DNA of 64,000 nucleotides from Istiophorus platypterus (GCA_016859345.1 CM029122.1:169501-233500); one strand, 5' to 3'. Shown: positions 22,730-34,600, numbered from the stretch's first letter. Notes: a model not told the origin generated them from the sequence alone. Translations and numbers: made by a program.

Positions 22730-24473
22730 CTCACCTCCTGCAGCCAAGGCTGCACCATCAGCATTCAAACACTGCTGAGTTATTAATTGATACAGAGCTG
22801 ATGTATCTGTTGGGTATATCTTTATTATCTGTGTTTTTAAGTGTGTGGATAAACTTACTTACCCTCCCACTCCAAACCCCCATCACTGATCTGTCGTCTC
22901 CCCACCAACTCACCAAGGAAATTTCTGTGGGAAGGAAATTTCGAGTTCCCACTTTCCTCAGGACTAAGATGAATATGCATCCAGCTGAACATACCGAGAC
23001 ACATCAAACTTTAATCAACTCACTATATTTGCATTTGATTCCAGAAGAGCAGGAGGAGGAGAAGGGGGTTGGGGGGGGGGGGGTACTCCCAGCGAGCGGT
23101 GACTCTGTCTTTGAGGATTGGGACAATTAGGACGGATCAAAGCTGAGGTTCGACGAGGCCTGCAGCTCATTTACATAATGAAATTAACTCCAGATGAGAA
23201 GAATCACTAACAGGAACAACTGATTGTATATTATTCATAAGCAGGAGGAAAAAAAAGATGTTTATGCTGCTAATTTCACCATTACAAACCTTGTTTTCAA
23301 TTAACAATTTGTTAATTAACTGCTGATTTGCATCTGACCAGATTCATCTTTACATTTTTTCCTCTCTGTTCGTTGCTTGTTGTCTTGCGGCTTAATGTTG
23401 ATTTATTTCTGTTTGTTTTTGATTACATCACATCATGTCCTAATGAAGCATTTCATAATCAGATGTGATGAAGAAGGTCTACAGTGATGAATTAATTACA
23501 GCTGAGGCATGCTGGGAATTAAATGAGGTGATGGCCTTTTCACATTTTACTGCAGCCACTGTGGTTTTGATGCAGTAAAACATGACTGCTTTAAAGTCAA
23601 ATTTAAGGTTCATGTGTCCATTAACAAGGAACATTAATGTTGATATAGCTGCATAACAATACAGGAAATGAAGGTGAGACACACATGCAAATGAATCAAT
23701 AAAACAAGTTTAGAAAAGAGCATCTGTGTCATAAACATCGGCTCAGATGGATGATGACAACATGAAAACTCAGGTGAGGCCTAAGAGGTGCATCCGGGGA
23801 AAACACAGGTGTTGCTAGAACCTAATAAAAAGTGATGCTACATCAGGTGAAAGAAATGAAGCCACTCGTTAAAGCAGCATTCAGGGTTAAAACTGTAAAA
23901 TATCGTTAATGCATGTTCAACCGTTTATCTCAGAGATCAGAGGTCCCAACATGGCGATCCTCCTATAATCCCCCTCATCCCCCGTCAGCATTATCCAAGC
24001 TCATGAGCAGCACCTCTTTATCTCAGAGCTGACCTCAGATCAGAGAAGTGGTGTTTAATTTGTGGGAACTGGCCAAGAGACAGGAGACCACTTCCTGTCT
24101 GCTGTAGTCATCACAGCCACTGTCAGGACAGGCTTAGCCTGGCTCAACACAAAGACTTGGAGCGGAGGGAAACCGTTAGCCTCGCTCCACCAGAAGAGAG
24201 AAAGTCTATGTCCCAGCTGCTCCATGTCCGTCTGATTCACATTATGGAACTTTTAGTACAAATGTGAAAATTTGTGCATATACAAGAAAATTTGGAATCA
24301 AAGTCAGAAAGTGACAGACAACAAATATGAAAGTCTGGGCAAAAACCACTATACACAAAAATCTGTATAAAATTAATCTTCTCTGTCTCTGACAGTGACA
24401 TGAGTGTCAGGTTAGATGATGACATTTAACCACAGCTCCGTGGGGGGAGTGTGTTGATCACAGCTGGAGGAAG
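22730..24473. other. unassigned; G-run and a possible conserved patch
   Basis: A G-rich run at about 23064-23082 could form a quadruplex. At 23150-23340, words such as 'catttacataatgaaatt', 'caattaacaatttgttaa' and 'ctgatttgcatctg' (octamer ATTTGCAT) are reminiscent of conserved regulatory DNA. No coding content seen. Confidence 0.3.
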
Positions 24474-25235
24474 TATTCAGATCCTGAAAGTTGTACTATG
24501 GCAATGTACAAATACTCCAACACAAGGAAAAGCATCACTGAAAGTATCAAAGGTAAAAGTTGCCTGCTCAGGATTCAGACATTTGTGAGCATTTTTATAT
24601 ATGATTTTGTATCACTGGTTCAATATTGCTGACACATTTATGGATTTTACTGATGGAGCTCGTTTGAATGGTAAACAGTAAATGGACTGTACTTTTCTAG
24701 TCTTACTGACCACTCAAAGCACTTTACACTACTGTCACATTAACCCATTCACACACACTTTCATACAGCGCTTTTCTATACATGTGTTCTTTTCTATACA
24801 CACACACACAATCAAACACCAATGATACATCAGGGGCAACTCTGGGGTTCAGTATCTTGGCCAAGGACACTTCGACATGCAGACTAGAAGAGCTGGGGAC
24901 TGAACCTTCTGGCTGGTGGACGACATGATCTGCCACCTGAACCACAGCTGTCCTTTGAACTGTAACTATTCAAAGGGCAACTAAACTTTAAACCATTGCA
25001 GTGTCATCTAAAGCAATGCATCAAATTTTACTTCTTTAGTTTGTAAAATGTTCATCTGTGAAGTAAAGTTGGTCAATAAAGTAGCAGTAAAAACCATAGC
25101 TGTTTTTCTGTGGCCTGTTGTGAGGCCGATAGATGGATCCACTGGAAACACTGAGGTCACTGGTATCTTTACTTCATACTGGAGTAAATGTACATAATTA
25201 AATTCTACATTACATTACTTTCAGTGGGTTGCAGG
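24474..25235. repeat. dispersed repeat A-like copy split by a second repeat
   Basis: The left part (24474-24655, ggaggaagtattcagatcct ... aaggtaaaagtt) and the right part (24960-25235, with 'cttcatactggagtaaatgt' and 'acattacattactttcag') look like two halves of one element. Repeat B (24668-24953) lies between them. Confidence 0.5.
24668..24953 (+). repeat. dispersed repeat B (taaatggactg ... ggggactgaacc family)
   Basis: Runs from 'atggtaaacagtaaatgg' through 'gaccactcaaagcacttt', 'cattcacacacactttcata' and 'cttggccaaggacacttcga' to 'gctggggactgaacct' and 'gaaccacagctgt'. This order of words is very common in percomorph genomes. Class not assigned. Confidence 0.7.
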
Positions 25236-25433
25236 GAGAGTGGGGATGGTGGTAAAAAATGAAAATAAATAGATAAATAATAGACATTGTATACAGCAGT
25301 AAATATAAATACAATAACTCTTTCTGTCTTTGCTCCCTGTAAAGGTCTCTCTCTCATGACCTGAGCTACATCACACTGTGTGTGTTTTAAAGTGTATGTG
25401 TTTTGGAGGGTGATGGGGGTGAGGCAGGCACTG

Positions 25434-25480
25434 CCCCCCCCCCCCCCACACACACACACACACCACCACCACCATGGTCA

Positions 25481-25517
<37 letters not shown>

Positions 25518-25523
25518 GGGGGG
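25434..25523. repeat. C14-(AC)8 ... (TG)16-G9 self-complementary microsatellite pair
   Basis: A C-run (25434-25447) and AC tract (to 25463) are followed about 20 nt later by a TG tract (25484-25514) and a G-run (25515-25523). The two halves are reverse complements and could form a long hairpin. Confidence 0.9.
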
Positions 25524-25589
25524 TTAAACCAAACCTTCGCCCACACACTTTTTCTCAAGATAGCTGTGTGACGGGGTGGGCAAAAGTGT

Positions 25590-25860
25590 GTGTGTGATCT
25601 GTTTTATGATGTGTGTGTATAAATGTGTGTGTGCAACTATGTACTGCATGTGTGTTAATGTGTGTGTGTTATGACTCTGGGGGAAGTGTTGTTCCCATGC
25701 CCTCTCTGCATTCCTGCCTCAGATCCCAGACGCGTTTTTTGGGGTCTTGTATTTATTTTTCCTCCCCCAATGTGGAGTCCAGGATGTAGAGACACACACA
25801 CAGAAATACACACACACACATACACACACACGAACACACATACACACACACTGGTGACAC
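25590..25860. repeat. interrupted TG and CA tracts
   Basis: TG-rich 25590-25672 and CA-rich 25791-25852, separated by non-repetitive sequence. Confidence 0.85.
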
Positions 25861-26340
25861 TAACAGCTGAAATATGAAGCGATAACAGAAACAGATTGTT
25901 AGTGAGAGAAGCTACAGAATTTAACCCTAGACTAGAGGTCTTTATGGGTCCAGCTGATTCTGACGAGCTGAGACCAGGACCAAAATCGGACAAGGTCCAA
26001 CCAAGACTAATGGGGTCAGGTCGGGTCCGGTGTTGCTGTATTACTGTTTAGTAGAAAACAGTGTATGTGGAGGTGAGAGGAGAATGTAACTGCGAGTTTA
26101 GCTCACTGAGTCCTTTTTTTCAGGATTCAACTGAAGCTAATTTTCGGAAAATCAGTCGCCTACAAGACTTCTGCTGTAAAATATCAGTTTTTCATTTGAC
26201 TGACAGATACGGATAATAAACAGGTTAAAACATTTTTGCACACTGACAAACTTTATGAAAATGTTAAAGTGTTCAATGAGTAAATGTTACTGAAAAACAA
26301 TAAACTGGTCTTTCAACTAGTGGCAAACAAAAAATGTGAT
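25861..26340. other. unassigned sequence
   Basis: No recognisable feature. Confidence 0.4.
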
Positions 26341-27200
26341 TTATTTCAATACAAAAATCATTTTTTCTACATTCAGTTTGCTTGATAAGTGTTTCACATG
26401 GTTCTTAAAATTCTTTATAACATTCAACTGTTTTAAGGTTTGAATAAGGGCAGTTGGCTGGATACTCTTAGGTAACCTAGAGAATAACATACATTTATTT
26501 TTACTAGAATTTAAAAAAAGCTCATGTTTGATGAGAAGGAACTGAAATGTATCAAGAGCATCAGATGATAGATTTGCAGTAGCCAGAATAACAGAAAAAT
26601 CAGCGGCATATAAAATAGTGTCATCTGCATAAAAATGCACATTACAGTTTTGGGTGGCAGTGATGAAATTGTTCATATATATGTATATATATATATATAT
26701 ATGTTGTATATATGAGAGACAGATGTAAAGCCATAGACTGTTCATCTAGGGATATAGTGAAGTTTCTGCCATATAATACCACAATTGACTAAATCAAATA
26801 CTTTAGTCAGGTCTATGAAAGGTGCAGCTCAGTGTTGATGATTGTCCAGAGCTTCAATAATATTGTTAAATACACATGAAGTAGGTGTGCTATGACATGA
26901 CCTAAATCCTGACTGCCTGACTGCTATAATATTTTGACTCTACAAACAGTCTCAGGTGAGAATTTGCAAGGGACTCCAGGATTTTTGCTAAGCAGGACTT
27001 TTTTAGGATCAGGGATAAATTTTTAAGTTGCTAGGATCACCGCGATCCTGTAAAGGGATAACCTTTGCAGATTTCCAAATTTTCAGAATTCTACATAATG
27101 CAAGTGATTGGTAAAAAATGTAAGATAGAGGTGCTGCAATTAAATCAGCATTGAGGAGGGAAGGATCTAAATGATCTCCACCACCCACCCAACCCTTGTT
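26341..27200 (-). pseudogene. LINE reverse-transcriptase core relic (Jockey superfamily)
   Basis: On the minus strand the open frame 26341-26745 reads NVHFYADDTILYAAD followed by LNSSKNKCMLFSR, the catalytic YADD motif and the conserved segment after it in non-LTR reverse transcriptases. Upstream in the minus sense (26750-27200) translated pieces resemble the preceding RT blocks, for example LAKILESLANSHLR near 26970 and a segment like 'HRPD-SI' where an FIDL-type motif A is expected, but stops and shifts interrupt them. A TA microsatellite at 26675-26702 has been inserted or expanded within the frame. No endonuclease or C-terminus is seen. The YADD is intact but the copy is dead. Confidence 0.75.
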
Positions 27201-27645
27201 TAAACCCTGGTTTAAACTGACCAGTTTACCGTAAACATCATCTCAGCTCACTTATGTAAAAGAAAATTATTGCCAGAGTGCAAAGAATCCTGCAGACATT
27301 TTCCATGTTGCATTTGAACATTTGAAATGGGTTTTTAAAAGTGGTACTTGCCGGTGTTACATTCACTCATGTGTTTGACCAATCACAGTACACATACATC
27401 AATGTTTCTCTTGTGCTGAGAAAGTTCCTACTCTGAAATAAGAGCTAAAAAAGGTCCCTCAAAACTATATTCTAAGAACGATGATCACTCCCAGTTCAGC
27501 AGTGCAGACACAATAAAAACGTTTGGGGGTCCTACAACTGTTCGTAGAACTATGAAGAGGTTCCCTCAGCCTAAATCATCTATTGATAACTAATGGAAAA
27601 TTTTATTGATAAATTCAGTACCAGTCTATCTGTTACCTGTCAAAT
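27201..27645. other. unassigned sequence
   Basis: No recognisable feature. Confidence 0.4.
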
Positions 27646-27707
27646 ATGTATATGTGTATGTGTGTATGTATGTATGTAGGAATGTATGTATGTATGTGTG
27701 TATGTGT
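27646..27707. repeat. (TATG)n microsatellite
   Basis: Imperfect TATG/TGTG tetranucleotides. Confidence 0.9.
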
Positions 27708-27737
27708 CAGTGTTTGGTTCTGGAGGTGAAGCTGAGA

Positions 27738-28330
27738 GCTCTTTCATAAAACCTGGATAGGATTCATTCTGTGCAGCTAGCCTGGTCTGGACCAGGCTAA
27801 CAGCCAGGCTTGATTAATCTGTTTGTGTCAAAGCTGATACCGATTGGTGGCGCCTGATGCTTGTCAAAAGACATCAGAGCTCATTCTAATTTGGCAGCGC
27901 CCCCTGGTGGAGTTTAAAACATTGAGCATTAGGTTCATAGAAATGTCTGGTTCTAATTAGATCAACATATTTTTACTGTCATCAACATATTCAACCAACT
28001 CCTAAGGCTCTATGGGTTAAATGCATGACTCTTCTCTCCTCTACAACCGGAAGTCAATGTTCGCCCTCTGAAGAAATAGCTGTATGAATTTCTATTCATA
28101 CAGAACAAACATGACTAGACAGTTGAAGACTTGGCGATAAATCAAAGTGATATACATGATGTGACATCATGCGTCTTCTCCGTTTCAGCATCAGTGAATC
28201 TGTGATGGACCCACAATGTCTTTAGAAGGAAGCTGTGAACATGCATGTTTCAGAATTACTCACACCTGGGTTGACACAGCTGCACCTGTTCATCCTGGCC
28301 CCGCCTTTATGAAAAGTATCAAGCTAGGAT
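27738..28330 (+). repeat. dispersed repeat C, copy 1
   Basis: Shares with 52138-52500 a collinear set of blocks: 'attctgtgcag', 'gattaatctgtttgtgt', 'ggtggcgcctgatg', 'tgtcaaaagacatcagag', 'gcgccccctggtggag' and 'catagaaatgtctggtt'. This copy carries an extra palindromic insert (agcctggtc-tg-gaccaggct, about 27778-27797). A 'tttcataaa' word near its start and its inverse 'tttatgaaa' near 28307-28315 may be terminal inverted repeats. No protein seen; class unknown. Confidence 0.65.
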
Positions 28331-28799
28331 GAACTGAACAGGCAATGTGAAGCCTCACTTTTTCCGTTATCTGGGATTTCTTAATTCTACTTTTGTGAAA
28401 TAGATAAGTCCTTAATAATCAAATGAAACCATTATACTCTGATTCAAACATCAGTTATGAAAAGTGTCAGCAGATCTGAGATTAGTGTGATGAAAACAAA
28501 CATACTGGTTTCCTTCATTTCCATTTTTTATGCACATTAATGACTCTCAGTGAAGTATACAGATCAGATCTGAAGCCTGAATATTCATGAGCCTGCTCAC
28601 CGGGCCCTAAGGGAACATATTTGAGGGCCCCGATTACATCCAGGGTTATCCAGGCATATCCAACAACAAAAACTGTGGAAAAACTAAATAAAGACTTGTG
28701 AGTTTGATGTCACAGTGCAACCTGAAAAAAGCCTGACAGCAGCCGCAAGTCAGACTTCATATATTAAATGTCACTCAAATACTTTTGCAGGATTTTGTC
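28331..28799. other. unassigned sequence
   Basis: No recognisable feature. Confidence 0.4.
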
Positions 28800-29480
28800 A
28801 AATCTGAGGGGTTTTTTTTTAACCTAAATTTTTGAGACTCTATTCAGTTTCTTGTGGTTTTAACTAAATTTTCAGGTTTGCACTGGGCTTTTTCACGTAA
28901 GATTTCACTTAGTTCAGAGATTTTTAATGAAGATTTTAGTTTTGTATGATAGTTTTTGGGATTTTACCAACACGCTCTTCTGTGCCTCAAGTATTGTATC
29001 AGATTTTACCCCAATTTTCACATAGATTAATTATATTTATGAGTATTTTTTCAACCAGATTTTAGTTTTTGTATTTGTACATTTGTAGTTTAAGTTAAAT
29101 ATTTTGTAATCTACCCACTTTTTAGTTCTTTTACCCAAATCTCTATGTTTGAAACTGAACTTTTAACATTAGGTTTTAATCATATTTCAGGTTTTTCAGC
29201 TCGATTAATCTTTTACCCAAATATTTTGGATTTTAACCAAATCTTCAGCTTTGAATCCAAACTAAAAGCATCATGTCTGGATTTATCTGAAGCATGGACT
29301 TTAGTTTTTGTGTTAGGTCTAAATAAATTTGCCAGAAGCTTTTTTTTCATGAACTGGATCTATTTTTTTTCCCTTTTAAATTCTGGTTTCGCTTTTAACC
29401 TGAACTTTTTCTAGCTAATTCTATGGAGTTTGTATCCACTTTTGATTTTTACAAATTTTAAGACTCCTTAAGCATAAATA
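28800..29480 (+). repeat. degenerate ~20-nt array, TTTTACCCAAATTTTCAGG-like
   Basis: Units such as 'ttttacccaaatattttgga' (29211), 'ttttaaccaaatcttcagct' (29231) and a diverged third unit at 29251 are spaced exactly 20 nt apart; elsewhere in the block related words (ttttaactaaattttcaggt, ttttaccccaattttca, cttttacccaaatctc) recur irregularly. Confidence 0.7.
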
Positions 29481-29691
29481 TTTTTGATTAAATATTGTGT
29501 CATTTGAGTTTATAAAACCCTTTTCACAACAAAACTTACAGAATTATATGCATTTTTGAAAGTTTAATTTCTTTTTTAAACAAAGTTTACATACTTTTTA
29601 CACATTTTCTCATGTAGTGATACACAAATGAAAGAGTGTGAAGAAACATCCAAGGATCATTAGAGGAGCAATAAATAAACAGATTTTTGAA

Positions 29692-29822
29692 ATGTGTGTG
29701 TGTTGTGTGTGTGAGTGTGTGTGTATGTGTGTGTGTGTGTGAGTGGGTGTGTGTGTGTGTTGCGTGTGTGAGTGTGTGTGTGTTTGTGTGTGTGAGTGTG
29801 TGTGTGTGTGTGTTGTGTGTTT

Positions 29823-29895
<73 letters not shown>

Positions 29896-29901
29896 TGTGT
29901 G
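29692..29901. repeat. long (TG)n microsatellite
   Basis: About 210 nt of TG with GAGTG, TTGTG and GCGTG interruptions; the last 70 nt are nearly pure. Open frames across it are artefacts. Confidence 0.95.
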
Positions 29902-30318
29902 ACTAATGTTGCGTTGCAGTCTGGGAAAGCAGCCCTCACTTTGAAGGTACTTTAGTTTGGCAAGGACTCCCCCCCTCTAATATCAGACTGATGGACTGAA
30001 GAGGAGGAACGACATCCTGCAGATCAGACAGGAGCAGCTTCCCACCCCTCACACAGGAAGTACTGACCCCCAAGGTGCTTCAGATGTGCAGAGGACATCG
30101 CTTGGGGCCCATCCATGTTTTTATAACACTCAGAGCTTCACACGTCCCCCACGCTCCTCTCCCACGCTGTAACGTGGCCCTGACATCACCACGTCTGCCC
30201 TCCTCCTGACAGACGACAAGCAGGGAGCGAGGGAAAGTATGCCAGAGGTTTCTAAGGAGTTTATGGAGATATTTTTGGTCTCACTGTTACCACATCCACA
30301 GCTCACATCAGGCTTAAA
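29902..30318. other. unassigned non-repetitive sequence
   Basis: Somewhat GC-richer than average, no feature recognised. Confidence 0.4.
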
Positions 30319-30323
30319 ACACA

Positions 30324-30385
<62 letters not shown>
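30319..30385. repeat. (AC)n microsatellite
   Basis: Nearly pure AC dinucleotides. It begins about 420 nt after the TG tract on the same strand, so the two are inverted. Confidence 0.95.
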
Positions 30386-30388
<3 letters not shown>

Positions 30389-30429
30389 CAGGTCCGATAA
30401 GACCGGCCTTAAAATAAACCAGAACTTTC

Positions 30430-30750
30430 AGGTAAAAACATTAAAAAAAAAGCTCCAAGAAGAAACTTTTGGTCAGACTTGACAGGAAATTTTTGTTGAA
30501 AATACTACAAAACAATCAAGTACAACACTAAACATTTGTGTAAAAACAAAAACTGTTGGTTAGAATCCCTAAACTTGAGTAAAACTGCAAAAGCAAGATT
30601 ATAATCATTCAATTAAAAGCTATGATCTTTGGATACAAGCCTGACAACCCCCCCCCCCCCAAAAAAAAACATTGAGTGGAAAGTTTTAGAAGACCTGAGA
30701 AGAAAAGAGCAAACCCTGAACATTAGTTTAACATTTGAAAAATTCGATCA
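30430..30750 (-). repeat. degenerate ~20-nt array, antisense type
   Basis: A-rich words (gtaaaacattaaaaaaaa, tgtaaaaacaaaaactg, gagtaaaactgcaaaag) look like the reverse complement of the T-rich array at 28800-29480. Units are strongly diverged. Confidence 0.45.
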
Positions 30751-31289
30751 AAAACTTCCTGACAGGCAATGAGCCGGGAGCAAGGTTCATGTTTTAACCA
30801 TGTTGTTCTAGCTTGTTTTATTGTATATACTGTATGTGTTTTAAATTTAGTTCATGTGTGTTTTTTGTGAAAGGTAAAATGTGGCATTAAATGGAAATAG
30901 TTAAGTTCCTTGAGTTTGGACTAAAGAAGAGTCCTGGAGTAAGTGAACTGAGTCTTTAAACAGAAACCCTGCTCAGTACTCTGGACGTGTCTGTGTTGTT
31001 TACTGATGTCTGTTTAGCAGGAATCCCATGAGGAGGACAAACAGTGAACAAACAGAGGGATTAACTCTGCTTCATAAATCAACACATGTGAGAGCAGAGA
31101 TCCAGAGGACGCTGACCTGGTGTCAGTTCTGCTCAGACACATCTGGCTTTAGTTACAGTGAAGGACAAATTCCCACAGAGACCTGCTCACTGAGTACCAA
31201 CCCGGACTATGCCCTGATCTACTTGAATATCAGCTGATTCAAGCACCCGGTGTCCAGGTGTTCAGACAAGTGGGAAAAGATTGTAAATT
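30751..31289. other. unassigned sequence
   Basis: A 69-codon open frame at 31028-31237 has no domain signal. Nothing else recognised. Confidence 0.4.
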
Positions 31290-31720
31290 CAGACTGTAGG
31301 ATACAGTAAAGGTTAGGAAATTAAATGCATGGTTAAGTAAGCAGTAACTGTGACAGTACAGTTATAGCTATGTAACTAAAATCACTGGTTAAATAGCTGA
31401 TTTAAATGTTCAGTTATGGTATGTTTAGGTAAGGTTAAAACACCATCCAAGTAGGCAGACAATTTAAAACGTCATTAAAAATCAGAGTAGATGATACACT
31501 AAAATGTTTGGTAAATTAAAATAAATGTTAGGCAACCAGCCCTTCGGCTTAGGTAAGATTAAAGTCTGATGAATAGGTCTGGGTAAGGTTCATTAAGGTA
31601 CCTAAAGGCAAAAAAATGTTTGGTTAACTAAATTAATGAAAAATTGGTTAATGTACATTATTGGGCAGTTAGGGTTAGGTGACAAACACATGGTAAAGCT
31701 TGGGGAACAGTTTTGGTTAA
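31290..31720 (+). repeat. degenerate GGTTAA-rich array
   Basis: Repeated words 'atggttaagtaa', 'ctggttaaatagctga', 'tttggtaaatt', 'tttggttaactaaatt' and 'ttggttaatgtac' at about 20-45-nt spacing. Confidence 0.5.
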
Positions 31721-33417
31721 ACATCAAGTGCAGCTCTGTGATGGGACCTGATCTCTAACCTTCTGACCTCCTGACTGAACAGCTCCATTCAGGAAGGACA
31801 CACCACTTTCTGTGCTTTTACTGAACCTGAACACCAATATGAACATAAGTCCTCTGTTTCTGGACTAATTTTTCAATGCTATCTAAACCCTGTTGACCGC
31901 CAGGACTCTTGTTTGTGAGTCTCTGTGTTTCAGTATCTAATCTGTAGATCTCTCCACGCTGGGTATTATTGGCTGTTTGATCATGCATATCTAATATTGT
32001 CCTGCTCTGAGTCATGTGTATCAGACTGTTGACTGGCCATCTCTCAGCCTGTCACACATTCAAACAGTCATACTGCTGATTATTATACATTATAATGACA
32101 GTGACCAATAAGGGCAACTTATCAATACAATGACTGGTCAAAAAAAGTTTAGGCTCTTTCACTACATCAGTTTCTGTCACACAGTTATCTCCTACATATG
32201 GTTCCTTGTCATTCAAAGCACTCTGTTGCATTAAAACTGAAACAACACTCAAAACTCAGCACCAGCATGAGGACCAAAGTTTAAAAAAACTTTCACTGAT
32301 CTGATATCAGTTTAGATTAAATTCAATCCTCCTCTAGTTTCAGGTCACACCTACAGAAACAGAGATGGAGACAAACTGGTCGTCCATTAAATGACCTCTC
32401 ACCAGAGCTGTGCTTAATGGCCTCAGTGTGTTGGACTGCGATAAAAGAAAAGGAAACATTTTTGGGTTTTGGTAAACTGGAGGTGAATGGCAGCTCTCCA
32501 TCTTAGAGGCATTACTGACATTTCCTTGAAATTGGATAATTGCTGGCTGCCATGAGCAAAGCATTCAGACGAGCCCACACAGTTTGGCTTCCACTCATCT
32601 TTTTTCTCCTCTGATCAACTTTAAATTATAGGTTGTCAGACGCAGCTCTCTTGCTGTAATTTTGTCCCTCTCTCTGAAGATGAGGATAATTTTGGAACGT
32701 ATTGACTCTGAGCCAGTGGATGTATGGGTAATTGTTGATACAAAATGAGGAGAGATGGCTACCGCTGAGACACATTGGGCACTTTAGCACAGAGAAAATA
32801 TCATTATAACAGGTTTTTACCAGGGAGAACCAGTTAAGATTCTTCTTTTTATTTTAATGTTTGATCTGGAACATGATCTCAGTCAACTTCATGTCCTCAT
32901 GTCAGGACTATATTTGTCGTATTTGTTTTAGAAATCCCTCCCAATGTTTCAGCTTAATTTTTCCTTTCTTGTCTCTAGCTCAGTTTTTACCCTCAGAGGC
33001 TGAAGTATGTCTGGTGTTGTTCTGTATTTTTCTACCTGTCAACAAATCCCATTAAATGTCTCCCATTAAAAGAAGAAAGAAAACTGAAAGTTAGGTGATC
33101 TCATTATAATATCCATTTGGAAAAAAAAAAACAAAAAACCTTCAATCATTAGGGAAGTCCTGACCAATCAGAATCCTTTGTAAGCAAGTAATCAATGACA
33201 GAGTCTGATCAGATACCTGTATTTATCTAAATGATGATTAAATCTGTATCTGCTCATATCAGAACAGATTTTTTCACTATGATCCAAACACTGAAGGTCC
33301 TGATTTGAGTGAGTAAAATTGATCAGTGTAAATTTTAACTCAACTGTTCTCAAACTTTTTCTGTTTTGCCCCTCCCGTCTGAAGCCGAAAAAAGCTCACA
33401 GCACCCGACCCTGCAAT
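31721..33417. other. unassigned; possible conserved patch at 32480-32760
   Basis: The segment 32480-32760 is non-repetitive with words such as 'ttggataattgctggctgcc' and 'gggtaattgttgatac'. The rest shows no recognisable feature. Confidence 0.3.
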
Positions 33418-33419
33418 TT

Positions 33420-33920
33420 TTAACAATCATCAACAATGAAGCAACTACGTAAACGCCCCCACATCATGATGTTGCCCCCACCATGCTTCACCATCGGGAT
33501 GGTTCTGGGCAGGTGATGAGTGGTGCCTGGTTTCCTCTGGACATGATGCTTAGAACTGAGTCCAAAAAATTCAATCTTTGTTTCATCAGACCAGAGAATC
33601 TTGTTTCTCACAGTCTCACAGTCCTTTGAATGCTTTTTTACAAATTCCAAGCAGCTTACATGAGTCTTTCCCTAAGGAGAAGCTTCATCTGACCCATCTA
33701 CCATAAAGCCCAGATCTGGGGAGTGTTGCAATGATAGTTTTCCTTCTTGATGTTTCTCCAAACACTGATATCTGGAGCTCAGTCAGAGTGACCATCGGGT
33801 TCTTGGTCACCCCTCTTCCCAAGGCCCTTCTCCCCCAGTTGCTCAATTTTGCTGGGCAGCAGCTCAAGGAAGAGTCCTGGTTGTTCCAAACTTTTTCCCT
33901 TGGAGTTTTAACCAAATTTT
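33420..33920 (-). mobile_element. Tc1-like transposase fragment (two broken frames)
   Basis: On the minus strand, 33915-33685 encodes the second DNA-binding part of a Tc1 transposase (KLSNWGRRALGRGVTKNP, MVTLTELQISVFGE, LPRSGLYGRW), and 33650-33420, in another frame, encodes part of the catalytic domain (RNKILWSDETKIEFFGL, KPGTTHHLPRT, MVKHGGGNIMMWG). WSDET carries one of the DDE acidic residues. The first helix-turn-helix and the C-terminal third with the last acidic residue are missing, and no terminal inverted repeats were found, so this is an internal fragment. It resembles the element at 4994-5905 in the NWGRRA region. Confidence 0.88.
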
Positions 33921-34600
33921 TAGCCTTACAGCCTAATTTTTAGGTTTATAGTATATCTTGGTGTTTTTATCGTTAGACAGATATTTAGGGTTTTTACTCA
34001 CATCTTTCAGTTTGTACTGATTTTTTTCTATTGGATTTTGAATCTCTTTTTATACTGATCTTCAGGTTTGTACATTAGAGTAGAGGTATGTATTAGATTT
34101 GGGATCCTACTGGTATCTGGATCTTGCAGGAGTGGTGGGTGCAGGTGGGAGCAGGTTATCAAAAAATAAACTGCAGGTCCTGGGATTTAGCTAGCACTAT
34201 CCAGAAGGATGGAGTCAAGAAATGAAGTTGAAAAGAAGATTAAAGTGGGCTATAAAATACAAAGCAAAGCAAGCCTGATGTTTGTACAAATGCCTCATTT
34301 GTTACTGAAAAGTTGGGAAAAAATTGGACTTGATGTATCGTATTGATGTACGTCTGGCTCAGTGCTGGCTTTTAGCTTTCTATCCTATCATTTATATTTT
34401 ACCCAAATCATCTGGGTTTACCGTATGTTAAGAGATTTCCAGGAATATGTGCCCAGTTTTTGGGCTTTTTCCTAATTTTCTTATTTTACCTGAATTTTTT
34501 TTGTTTTTTAGTCACATTTCTGATTTTATACTTGAATTTTTCATTGTGGGATTTCTGTGCTTTTGCCCAGTTTGTATTCTCAGATCTAAACACTATTATC
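33921..34600 (+). repeat. degenerate ~20-nt array, second locus
   Basis: Words such as 'cctaatttttaggttt', 'ttttacccaaatcatctggg', 'gcccagtttttgggct' and 'ttttacctgaatttttttt' follow the same T-rich, ACC-plus-AAATTT-plus-AGG pattern as 28800-29480. The array appears to begin immediately beside the Tc1 fragment. Confidence 0.55.

Noticed and set aside
29610..29955. Open frames over 100 codons on both strands
   Set aside because: They are translations of the TG microsatellite (His-Thr or Cys-Val runs), not genes. The same applies to 14922-15322, 25380-25993 and 61013-61341.
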